Source of the DNA: Euwallacea fornicatus
Lineage: Eukaryota; Arthropoda; Insecta; Coleoptera; Curculionidae
Reading direction: 5' to 3'
NCBI RefSeq assembly: GCF_040115645.1
Contig: NW_027096019.1
Span: 868,001 to 932,000 of the forward strand
Length of the DNA stretch: 64,000 nucleotides
The notes below the pieces were generated by a model. It worked only from the letters and a program-made list of their open reading frames with translations, ran no database searches and was not told the DNA's origin. The translations under genes and the position numbers were made by a program. Below, piece after piece: positions 26,501 to 38,880 of this stretch. Position 1 is the first letter of the stretch; each line of letters begins with the position of its first letter.

Positions 26501-28050
26501 AGGTTCAAAACTTGAAAAGTCACGAAAGATGTGTGTTTGAGCACATAAATTACTCGTTTTCTAGAAAACTCACCAAGATACAATGAAGCCTTCTTAGTCG
26601 TGTCAAAGAGCTCGTCGAGGTGATTCTGTGGTCAAATTTTGAAGGTAGTTGGAGCTCATTTGCCGAAGTTACGGAGGTTCAAAGCTTGAAAAGTCACGAA
26701 CGAAGTGTGTTTGTGCACATAAATCACTCGTTTTCTAGAAAACTCACCGAGATACAATGAAGCCTTATTTGTCATGTTAAAGAGCTCGTCGAGGTGATTC
26801 TGTGGTCAAATTTTGAAGGTAGTTGGAGCTCATTTGCCGAAGTTACGTAGGTTCAAAACTTGAAAAGTCACGAAAGATGTGTGTTTGAGCACATAAATTA
26901 CTCGTTTTCTAGAAAACTCACAAACTTACAATGAATCCTTATAAGTCATGTTAAAGAGCTCGTTGAGGTGATTCTGTGGTCAAATTTTGAAGGTAGTTGG
27001 AGCTCATTTGCCGAAGTTACGTAGGTTCAAAACTTGAAAAGTCACGAAAGATGTGTGTTTGTGCACATAAATTACTCGTTTTCTGGAAAACTCACCAAGA
27101 TACAATGAAGCCTTCTGAGCCATGATGAAGAGCTCAACGAGGTGATTCTATGATCAATTTTTGACGGAATTTGAAGCACATTTGCCGAAATTACGGAGGT
27201 TCAAATCTTGAAAGGTCACGAAAGATGTGTGTTTGAGCACATAAATTACTCGTTTTCTAGAAAACTCACCAAGATACAATGAAGCCTTCTTAGTCGTGTC
27301 AAAGAGCTCGTCGAGGTGATTCTGTGGTCAAATTTTGAAGGTAGTTGGAGCTCATTTGCCGAAGTTACGGAGGTTCAAAGCTTGAAAAGTCACGAACGAA
27401 GTGTGTTTGTGCACATAAATCACTCGTTTTCTAGAAAACTCACCAAGATACAATGAAGCCTTATTTGTCATGTTAAAGAGCTCGTCGAGGTGATTCTGTG
27501 GTAAAATTTTGAAGGTAGTTGGAGCTCATTTGCCGAAGTTACGTAGGTTCAAAACTTGAAAAGTCACGAAAGATGTGTGTTTGAGCACATAAATTACTCG
27601 TTTTCTAGAAAACTCACCAAGATACAATGAAGCCTTATTTGTCATGTTAAAGAGCTCGTCGAGGTGATTCTGTGGTAAAATTTTGAAGCGATTTGGAGCT
27701 CATTTGCCGAAGTTACGGAGGTTCAAAGCTTGAAAAGTCACGAAAGATGTGTGTTTGAGCACATAAATTACTCGTTTTCTAGAAAACTCACCAAGATACA
27801 ATGAAGCCTTATTTGTCATGTTAAAGAGCTCGTCGAGGTGATTCTGTGGTAAAATTTTGAAGGTAGTTGGAGCTCATTTGCCGAAGTTACGGAGGTTCAA
27901 ATCTTGAAAAGTCACGAAAGATGTGTGTTTGAGCACATAAATTACTCGTTTTCTGGAAAACTCACCAAGATACAATGAAGCCTGATTTGTCATGTTAAAG
28001 AGCTCGTCGAGGTGATTCTGTGGTCAAATTTTGAAGGTAGTTGGAGCTCC
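20502..28050 (+). repeat. Satellite segment with mixed partial duplications
   Basis: This stretch mixes the gcctgatttgtc, ctgagccatgatgaag and tccttataagtc subtypes. Partial duplications are visible at offsets that are whole monomers: gcctgattt at 21541 and 22933 (8 monomers), the word tcgtgtgaaag at 22074 and 24858 (16 monomers), and the divergent caaacttacaatgaatcc monomer with ctcgttgagg at 22561 and 26911 (25 monomers). There are no genes or other elements in it. Confidence 0.75.
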
Positions 28051-31000
28051 TTTGCCGAAGTTACGGAGGTTCAAAACTTGAAAAGTCACGAAAGAAGTAT
28101 GTTTGTGCACATAAATTACTCGTTTTCTAGAAAACTCACCAAGATACAATGAAGCCTTATGAGTCATGATGAAGAGCTCAACGAGGTGATTCTATGATCA
28201 ATTTTTTAAGCAATTTGAAGCACATTTGCCGAAGTTACGGAGGTCCAAAGCTTGAAAAGTCACGAAAGAAGTGTGTTTGTGCACATAAATTACTCGTTTT
28301 CTGGAAAACTCACCAAGATACAATGAAGCCTCATTTGTCATGTTAAAGAGCTCGTCGAGGTGATTCTGTGGTCAAATTTTGAAGATAGTTGGAGCTCATT
28401 TGCCGAAGTTACGTAGGTTCAAAACTTGAAAAGTCACGAAAGAAGTATGTTTGTGCACATAAATTACTCGTTTTCTAGAAAACTCACCAAGATACAATGA
28501 AGCCTTATGAGTCATGATGAAGAGCTCAACGAGGTGATTCTATGATCAATTTTTTAAGCAATTTGAAGCACATTTGCCGAAGTTACGGAGGTCCAAAACT
28601 TGAAAAGTCACGAAAGATGTGTGTTTGAGCACATAAATTACTCGTTTTCTAGAAAACTCTCCAAGATACAATGAAGCCTTATTTGTCATGTTAAAGAGCT
28701 CGTCGAGGTGATTCTGTGGTAAAATTTTGAAGCGATTTGGAGCTCATTTGCCGAAGTTACGGAGGTTCAAAGCTTGAAAAGTCACGAAAGAAGTGTGTTT
28801 GTGCACATAAATTACTCGTTTTCTGGAAAACTCTCCAAGATACAATGAATCCTTATTTGTCATGTTAAAGAGCTCGTTGAAGTGATTCTGTGGTAAAATT
28901 TTGAAGCGATTTTGAGCTCATTTGCCGAAGTTACGGAGGTTCAAAGCTTGAAAAGTCACGAACGAAGTGTGTTTGTGCACATAAATCACTCGTTTTCTGG
29001 AAAACTCACCAAGATACAATGAAGCCTTATTTGTCATGTTAAAGAGCTCGTTGAGGTGATTCTGTGGTAAAATTTTGAAGCGATTTGGAGCTCATTTGCC
29101 GAAGTTACGGAGGTTCAAAGCTTGAAAAGTCACGAAAGGTATGTGTTTGAGCACATAAATTACTCGTTTTCTAGAAAACTCACAAACTTACAATGAATCC
29201 TTATAAGTCATGTTAAAGAGATCGTCGAGGTGATTCTGAGGTCAAATTTTGACGGTGTTTGGAGCCCATCTGCCGAAGTTCCTGAGGTTCAAAGCTTGAA
29301 AAGTCACGAAAGATGTGTGTTTGAGCACATAAATTACTCGTTTTCTAGAAAACTCACCAAGATACAATGAAGCCTTATTTGTCATGTTAAAGAGCTCGTC
29401 GAGGTGATTCTGTGGTAAAATTTTGAAGCGATTTGGAGCTCATTTGCCGAAGTTACGGAGGTTCAAAGCTTGAAAAGTCACGAAAGATGTGTGTTTGAGC
29501 ACATAAATTACTCGTTTTCTAGAAAACTCACCAAGATACAATGAAGCCTTATTTGTCATGTTAAAGAGCTCGTCGAGGTGATTCTGTGGTAAAATTTTGA
29601 AGGTAGTTGGAGCTCATTTGCCGAAGTTACGTAGGTTCAAAACTTGAAAAGTCACGAAAGATGTGTGTTTGAGCACATAAATTACTCGTTTTCTAGAAAA
29701 CTCACCAAGATACAATGAAGCCTTCTTAGTCGTGTCAAAGAGCTCGTCGAGGTGATTCTGTGGTCAAATTTTGAAGGTAGTTGGAGCTCATTTGCCGAAG
29801 TTACGGAGGTTCAAAGCTTGAAAAGTCACGAACGAAGTGTGTTTGTGCACATAAATCACTCGTTTTCTAGAAAACTCACCGAGATACAATGAAGCCTTAT
29901 TTGTCATGTTAAAGAGCTCGTCGAGGTGATTCTGTGGTCAAATTTTGAAGGTAGTTGGAGCTCATTTGCCGAAGTTACGTAGGTTCAAAACTTGAAAAGT
30001 CACGAAAGATGTGTGTTTGAGCACATAAATTACTCGTTTTCTAGAAAACTCACCAAGATACAATGAAGCCTTCTTAGTCGTGTCAAAGAGCTCGTCGAGG
30101 TGATTCTGTGGTCAAATTTTGAAGGTAGTTGGAGCTCATTTGCCGAAGTTACGGAGGTTCAAAGCTTGAAAAGTCACGAACGAAGTGTGTTTGTGCACAT
30201 AAATCACTCGTTTTCTAGAAAACTCACCGAGATACAATGAAGCCTTATTTGTCATGTTAAAGAGCTCGTCGAGGTGATTCTGTGGTCAAATTTTGAAGGT
30301 AGTTGGAGCTCATTTGCCGAAGTTACGTAGGTTCAAAACTTGAAAAGTCACGAAAGATGTGTGTTTGAGCACATAAATTACTCGTTTTCTAGAAAACTCA
30401 CCAAGATACAATGAAGCCTTCTTAGTCGTGTCAAAGAGCTCGTCGAGGTGATTCTGTGGTCAAATTTTGAAGGTAGTTGGAGCTCATTTGCCGAAGTTAC
30501 GGAGGTTCAAAGCTTGAAAAGTCACGAAAGATGTGTGTTTGAGCACATAAATTACTCGTTTTCTGGAAAACTCACCAAGATACAATGAAGCCTTCTTAGT
30601 CGTGTGAAAGAGCTCGTTGAGGTGATTCTGTGGTAAAATTTTGAAGCGATTTGGAGCTCATTTGCCGAAGTTACGGAGGTTCAAAGCTTGAAAAGTCACG
30701 AAAGATGTGTGTTTGTGCACATAAATTACTCGTTTTCTAAAAAACTCACCAAGATACAATGAAGCCTTCTGAGTCATGATGAAGAGCTCAACGAGTTGAT
30801 TCTATGATCAATTTTTGACGGAATTTGAAGCACATTTGCCGAAGTTACGGAGGTTCAAATCTTGAAAAGTCACGAAAGATGTGTGTTTGAGCACATAAAT
30901 TACTCGTTTTCTAGAAAACTCACCGAGATACAATGAAGCCTTATTTGTCATGTTAAAGAGCTCGTCGAGGTGATTCTGTGGTCAAATTTTGAAGGTAGTT

Positions 31001-34000
31001 GGAGCTCCTTTGCCGAAGTTACGGAGGTTCAAAACTTGAAAAGTCACGAAAGAAGTATGTTTGTGCACATAAATCACTCGTTTTCTAGAAAACTCACCAA
31101 GATACAATGAAGCCTCATTTGTCATGTTAAAGAGCTCGTCGAGGTGATTCTGTGGTCAAATTTTGAAGGTAGTTGGAGCTCATTTGCCGAAGTTACGGAG
31201 GTTCAAAACTTGAAAAGTCACGAAAGAAGTATGTTTGTGCACATAAATTACTCGTTTTCTAGAAAACTCACCAAGATACAATGAAGCCTTATGAGTCATG
31301 ATGAAGAGCTCAACGAGGTGATTCTATGATCAATTTTTTAAGCAATTTGAAGCACATTTGCCGAAGTTACGGAGGTCCAAAGCTTGAAAAGTCACGAAAG
31401 AAGTGTGTTTGTGCACATAAATTACTCGTTTTCTGGAAAACTCACCAAGATACAATGAAGCCTCATTTGTCATGTTAAAGAGCTCGTCGAGGTGATTCTG
31501 TGGTCAAATTTTGAAGATAGTTGGAGCTCATTTGCCGAAGTTACGTAGGTTCAAAACTTGAAAAGTCACGAAAGAAGTATGTTTGTGCACATAAATTACT
31601 CGTTTTCTAGAAAACTCACCAAGATACAATGAAGCCTTATGAGTCATGATGAAGAGCTCAACGAGGTGATTCTATGATCAATTTTTTAAGCAATTTGAAG
31701 CACATTTGCCGAAGTTACGGAGGTCCAAAACTTGAAAAGTCACGAAAGATGTGTGTTTGAGCACATAAATTACTCGTTTTCTAGAAAACTCTCCAAGATA
31801 CAATGAAGCCTTATTTGTCATGTTAAAGAGCTCGTCGAGGTGATTCTGTGGTAAAATTTTGAAGCGATTTGGAGCTCATTTGCCGAAGTTACGGAGGTTC
31901 AAAGCTTGAAAAGTCACGAAAGAAGTGTGTTTGTGCACATAAATTACTCGTTTTCTGGAAAACTCTCCAAGATACAATGAATCCTTATTTGTCATGTTAA
32001 AGAGCTCGTTGAAGTGATTCTGTGGTAAAATTTTGAAGCGATTTTGAGCTCATTTGCCGAAGTTACGGAGGTTCAAAGCTTGAAAAGTCACGAACGAAGT
32101 GTGTTTGTGCACATAAATCACTCGTTTTCTGGAAAACTCACCAAGATACAATGAAGCCTCATTTGTCATGTTAAAGAGCTCGTCGAGGTGATTCTGTGGT
32201 CAAATTTTGAAGGTAGTTGGAGCTCATTTGCCGAAGTTACGGAGGTTCAAAACTTGAAAAGTCACGAAAGAAGTATGTTTGTGCACATAAATTACTCGTT
32301 TTCTAGAAAACTCACCAAGATACAATGAAGCCTTATGAGTCATGATGAAGAGCTCAACGAGGTGATTCTATGATCAATTTTTTAAGCAATTTGAAGCACA
32401 TTTGCCGAAGTTACGGAGGTCCAAAGCTTGAAAAGTCACGAAAGAAGTGTGTTTGTGCACATAAATTACTCGTTTTCTGGAAAACTCACCAAGATACAAT
32501 GAAGCCTCATTTGTCATGTTAAAGAGCTCGTCGAGGTGATTCTGTGGTCAAATTTTGAAGATAGTTGGAGCTCATTTGCCGAAGTTACGTAGGTTCAAAA
32601 CTTGAAAAGTCACGAAAGAAGTATGTTTGTGCACATAAATTACTCGTTTTCTAGAAAACTCACCAAGATACAATGAAGCCTTATGAGTCATGATGAAGAG
32701 CTCAACGAGGTGATTCTATGATCAATTTTTTAAGCAATTTGAAGCACATTTGCCGAAGTTACGGAGGTCCAAAACTTGAAAAGTCACGAAAGATGTGTGT
32801 TTGAGCACATAAATTACTCGTTTTCTAGAAAACTCTCCAAGATACAATGAAGCCTTATTTGTCATGTTAAAGAGCTCGTCGAGGTGATTCTGTGGTAAAA
32901 TTTTGAAGCGATTTGGAGCTCATTTGCCGAAGTTACGGAGGTTCAAAGCTTGAAAAGTCACGAAAGAAGTGTGTTTGTGCACATAAATTACTCGTTTTCT
33001 GGAAAACTCTCCAAGATACAATGAATCCTTATTTGTCATGTTAAAGAGCTCGTTGAAGTGATTCTGTGGTAAAATTTTGAAGCGATTTTGAGCTCATTTG
33101 CCGAAGTTACGGAGGTTCAAAGCTTGAAAAGTCACGAACGAAGTGTGTTTGTGCACATAAATCACTCGTTTTCTGGAAAACTCACCAAGATACAATGAAG
33201 CCTTATTTGTCATGTTAAAGAGCTCGTTGAGGTGATTCTGTGGTAAAATTTTGAAGCGATTTGGAGCTCATTTGCCGAAGTTACGGAGGTTCAAAGCTTG
33301 AAAAGTCACGAAAGGTATGTGTTTGAGCACATAAATTACTCGTTTTCTAGAAAACTCACAAACTTACAATGAATCCTTATAAGTCATGTTAAAGAGATCG
33401 TCGAGGTGATTCTGAGGTCAAATTTTGACGGTGTTTGGAGCCCATCTGCCGAAGTTCCTGAGGTTCAAAGCTTGAAAAGTCACGAAAGATGTGTGTTTGA
33501 GCACATAAATTACTCGTTTTCTAGAAAACTCACCAAGATACAATGAAGCCTTATTTGTCATGTTAAAGAGCTCGTCGAGGTGATTCTGTGGTAAAATTTT
33601 GAAGCGATTTGGAGCTCATTTGCCGAAGTTACGGAGGTTCAAAGCTTGAAAAGTCACGAAAGATGTGTGTTTGAGCACATAAATTACTCGTTTTCTAGAA
33701 AACTCACCAAGATACAATGAAGCCTTATTTGTCATGTTAAAGAGCTCGTCGAGGTGATTCTGTGGTAAAATTTTGAAGGTAGTTGGAGCTCATTTGCCGA
33801 AGTTACGTAGGTTCAAAACTTGAAAAGTCACGAAAGATGTGTGTTTGAGCACATAAATTACTCGTTTTCTAGAAAACTCACCAAGATACAATGAAGCCTT
33901 CTTAGTCGTGTCAAAGAGCTCGTCGAGGTGATTCTGTGGTCAAATTTTGAAGGTAGTTGGAGCTCATTTGCCGAAGTTACGGAGGTTCAAAGCTTGAAAA

Positions 34001-35270
34001 GTCACGAACGAAGTGTGTTTGTGCACATAAATCACTCGTTTTCTAGAAAACTCACCGAGATACAATGAAGCCTTATTTGTCATGTTAAAGAGCTCGTCGA
34101 GGTGATTCTGTGGTCAAATTTTGAAGGTAGTTGGAGCTCATTTGCCGAAGTTACGTAGGTTCAAAACTTGAAAAGTCACGAAAGATGTGTGTTTGAGCAC
34201 ATAAATTACTCGTTTTCTAGAAAACTCACCAAGATACAATGAAGCCTTCTTAGTCGTGTCAAAGAGCTCGTCGAGGTGATTCTGTGGTCAAATTTTGAAG
34301 GTAGTTGGAGCTCATTTGCCGAAGTTACGGAGGTTCAAAGCTTGAAAAGTCACGAACGAAGTGTGTTTGTGCACATAAATCACTCGTTTTCTAGAAAACT
34401 CACCGAGATACAATGAAGCCTTATTTGTCATGTTAAAGAGCTCGTCGAGGTGATTCTGTGGTCAAATTTTGAAGGTAGTTGGAGCTCATTTGCCGAAGTT
34501 ACGTAGGTTCAAAACTTGAAAAGTCACGAAAGATGTGTGTTTGAGCACATAAATTACTCGTTTTCTAGAAAACTCACCAAGATACAATGAAGCCTTCTTA
34601 GTCGTGTCAAAGAGCTCGTCGAGGTGATTCTGTGGTCAAATTTTGAAGGTAGTTGGAGCTCATTTGCCGAAGTTACGGAGGTTCAAAGCTTGAAAAGTCA
34701 CGAAAGATGTGTGTTTGAGCACATAAATTACTCGTTTTCTGGAAAACTCACCAAGATACAATGAAGCCTTCTTAGTCGTGTGAAAGAGCTCGTTGAGGTG
34801 ATTCTGTGGTAAAATTTTGAAGCGATTTGGAGCTCATTTGCCGAAGTTACGGAGGTTCAAAGCTTGAAAAGTCACGAAAGATGTGTGTTTGTGCACATAA
34901 ATTACTCGTTTTCTAAAAAACTCACCAAGATACAATGAAGCCTTCTGAGTCATGATGAAGAGCTCAACGAGTTGATTCTATGATCAATTTTTGACGGAAT
35001 TTGAAGCACATTTGCCGAAGTTACGGAGGTTCAAATCTTGAAAAGTCACGAAAGATGTGTGTTTGAGCACATAAATTACTCGTTTTCTAGAAAACTCACC
35101 GAGATACAATGAAGCCTTATTTGTCATGTTAAAGAGCTCGTCGAGGTGATTCTGTGGTCAAATTTTGAAGGTAGTTGGAGCTCCTTTGCCGAAGTTACGG
35201 AGGTTCAAAACTTGAAAAGTCACGAAAGAAGTATGTTTGTGCACATAAATCACTCGTTTTCTAGAAAACT
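28051..35270 (+). repeat. Nested higher-order repeats with 6-, 18- and 24-monomer offsets
   Basis: The marker tacaatgaatccttattt occurs at 28841, 31973 and 33017, offsets of 3132 (18 monomers) and 1044 (6 monomers). The block at about 31089-32132 is repeated directly at 32133-33176. The block at about 29028-31088 recurs at about 33204-35264 with offset 4176 (24 monomers), marked by gagttgattc at 30793 and 34969. The pattern reads as an 18-monomer duplication followed by a 6-monomer expansion. Confidence 0.82.
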
Positions 35271-38200
35271 CACCGAGATACAATGAAGCCTTATTTGTCA
35301 TGTTAAAGAGCTCGTCGAGGTGATTCTGTGGTCAAATTTTGAAGGTAGTTGGAGCTCATTTGCCGAAGTTACGTAGGTTCAAAACTTGAAAAGTCACGAA
35401 AGATGTGTGTTTGAGCACATAAATTACTCGTTTTCTAGAAAACTCACCAAGATACAATGAAGCCTTCTTAGTCGTGTGAAAGAGCTCGTTGAGGTGATTC
35501 TGTGGTAAAATTTTGAAGCGATTTGGAGCTCATTTGCCGAAGTTACGGAGGTTCAAAGCTTGAAAAGTCACGAAAGATGTGTGTTTGTGCACATAAATTA
35601 CTCGTTTTCTAAAAAACTCACCAAGATACAATGAAGCCTTCTGAGTCATGATGAAGAGCTCAACGAGTTGATTCTATGATCAATTTTTGACGGAATTTGA
35701 AGCACATTTGCCGAAGTTACGGAGGTTCAAATCTTGAAAAGTCACGAAAGATGTGTGTTTGAGCACATAAATTACTCGTTTTCTGGAAAACTCACCAAGA
35801 TACAATGAAGCCTGATTTGTCATGTTAAAGAGCTCGTCGAGGTGATTCTGTGGTCAAATTTTGAAGGTAGTTGGAGCTCCTTTGCCGAAGTTACGTAGGT
35901 TCAAAACTTGAAAAGTCACGAAAGAAGTATGTTTGTGCACATAAATTACTCGTTTTCTAGAAAACTCACCAAGATACAATGAAGCCTTATGAGTCATGAT
36001 GAAGAGCTCAACGAGGTGATTCTATGATCAATTTTTTAAGCAATTTGAAGCACATTTGCCGAAGTTACGGAGGTCCAAAGCTTGAAAAGTCACGAAAGAA
36101 GTGTGTTTGTGCACATAAATTACTCGTTTTCTGGAAAACTCACCAAGATACAATGAAGCCTCATTTGTCATGTTAAAGAGCTCGTCGAGGTGATTCTGTG
36201 GTCAAATTTTGAAGATAGTTGGAGCTCATTTGCCGAAGTTACGGAGGTTCAAATCTTGAAAAGTCACGAAAGATGTGTGTTTGAGCACATAAATTACTCG
36301 TTTTCTGGAAAACTCACCAAGATACAATGAAGCCTGATTTGTCATGTTAAAGAGCTCGTCGAGGTGATTCTGTGGTCAAATTTTGAAGGTAGTTGGAGCT
36401 CCTTTGCCGAAGTTACGGAGGTTCAAAACTTGAAAAGTCACGAAAGAAGTATGTTTGTGCACATAAATTACTCGTTTTCTAGAAAACTCACCAAGATACA
36501 ATGAAGCCTTATGAGTCATGATGAAGAGCTCAACGAGGTGATTCTATGATCAATTTTTTAAGCAATTTGAAGCACATTTGCCGAAGTTACGGAGGTCCAA
36601 AACTTGAAAAGTCACGAAAGATGTGTGTTTGAGCACATAAATTACTCGTTTTCTAGAAAACTCTCCAAGATACAATGAAGCCTTATTTGTCATGTTAAAG
36701 AGCTCGTCGAGGTGATTCTGTGGTAAAATTTTGAAGCGATTTGGAGCTCATTTGCCGAAGTTACGGAGGTTCAAAGCTTGAAAAGTCACGAAAGATGTGT
36801 GTTTGAGCACATAAATTACTCGTTTTCTGGAAAACTCACCAAGATACAATGAAGCCTTCTTAGTCGTGTGAAAGAGCTCGTTGAGGTGATTCTGTGGTAA
36901 AATTTTGAAGCGATTTGGAGCTCATTTGCCGAAGTTACGGAGGTTCAAAGCTTGAAAAGTCACGAAAGATGTGTGTTTGTGCACATAAATTACTCGTTTT
37001 CTAAAAAACTCACCAAGATACAATGAAGCCTTCTGAGTCATGATGAAGAGCTCAACGAGTTGATTCTATGATCAATTTTTGACGGAATTTGAAGCACATT
37101 TGCCGAAGTTACGGAGGTTCAAATCTTGAAAAGTCACGAAAGATGTGTGTTTGAGCACATAAATTACTCGTTTTCTAGAAAACTCACCGAGATACAATGA
37201 AGCCTTATTTGTCATGTTAAAGAGCTCGTCGAGGTGATTCTGTGGTCAAATTTTGAAGGTAGTTGGAGCTCCTTTGCCGAAGTTACGGAGGTTCAAAACT
37301 TGAAAAGTCACGAAAGAAGTATGTTTGTGCACATAAATCACTCGTTTTCTAGAAAACTCACCGAGATACAATGAAGCCTTATTTGTCATGTTAAAGAGCT
37401 CGTCGAGGTGATTCTGTGGTCAAATTTTGAAGGTAGTTGGAGCTCATTTGCCGAAGTTACGTAGGTTCAAAACTTGAAAAGTCACGAAAGATGTGTGTTT
37501 GAGCACATAAATTACTCGTTTTCTAGAAAACTCACCAAGATACAATGAAGCCTTCTTAGTCGTGTGAAAGAGCTCGTTGAGGTGATTCTGTGGTAAAATT
37601 TTGAAGCGATTTGGAGCTCATTTGCCGAAGTTACGGAGGTTCAAAGCTTGAAAAGTCACGAAAGATGTGTGTTTGTGCACATAAATTACTCGTTTTCTAA
37701 AAAACTCACCAAGATACAATGAAGCCTTCTGAGTCATGATGAAGAGCTCAACGAGTTGATTCTATGATCAATTTTTGACGGAATTTGAAGCACATTTGCC
37801 GAAGTTACGGAGGTTCAAATCTTGAAAAGTCACGAAAGATGTGTGTTTGAGCACATAAATTACTCGTTTTCTGGAAAACTCACCAAGATACAATGAAGCC
37901 TGATTTGTCATGTTAAAGAGCTCGTCGAGGTGATTCTGTGGTCAAATTTTGAAGGTAGTTGGAGCTCCTTTGCCGAAGTTACGTAGGTTCAAAACTTGAA
38001 AAGTCACGAAAGAAGTATGTTTGTGCACATAAATTACTCGTTTTCTAGAAAACTCACCAAGATACAATGAAGCCTTATGAGTCATGATGAAGAGCTCAAC
38101 GAGGTGATTCTATGATCAATTTTTTAAGCAATTTGAAGCACATTTGCCGAAGTTACGGAGGTCCAAAGCTTGAAAAGTCACGAAAGAAGTGTGTTTGTGC

Positions 38201-38880
38201 ACATAAATTACTCGTTTTCTGGAAAACTCACCAAGATACAATGAAGCCTCATTTGTCATGTTAAAGAGCTCGTCGAGGTGATTCTGTGGTCAAATTTTGA
38301 AGATAGTTGGAGCTCATTTGCCGAAGTTACGGAGGTTCAAATCTTGAAAAGTCACGAAAGATGTGTGTTTGAGCACATAAATTACTCGTTTTCTGGAAAA
38401 CTCACCAAGATACAATGAAGCCTGATTTGTCATGTTAAAGAGCTCGTCGAGGTGATTCTGTGGTCAAATTTTGAAGGTAGTTGGAGCTCCTTTGCCGAAG
38501 TTACGGAGGTTCAAAACTTGAAAAGTCACGAAAGAAGTATGTTTGTGCACATAAATTACTCGTTTTCTAGAAAACTCACCAAGATACAATGAAGCCTTAT
38601 GAGTCATGATGAAGAGCTCAACGAGGTGATTCTATGATCAATTTTTTAAGCAATTTGAAGCACATTTGCCGAAGTTACGGAGGTCCAAAACTTGAAAAGT
38701 CACGAAAGATGTGTGTTTGAGCACATAAATTACTCGTTTTCTAGAAAACTCTCCAAGATACAATGAAGCCTTATTTGTCATGTTAAAGAGCTCGTCGAGG
38801 TGATTCTGTGGTAAAATTTTGAAGCGATTTGGAGCTCATTTGCCGAAGTTACGGAGGTTCAAAGCTTGAAAAGTCACGAA
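34669..38880 (+). repeat. 12-monomer (2088-bp) tandem duplication
   Basis: Two adjacent copies, roughly 34669-36790 and 36757-38880. The gagttgattc marker is at 34969 and 37057, and again at 35665 and 37753, each pair 2088 bp apart. I saw no base differences between the copies by eye. The left limit is where gaaggtagttgg (copy 1) meets gaagcgatttgg (copy 2) upstream. The right limit is the change from gaaagatgtg to gaaagaagtg. Confidence 0.85.
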
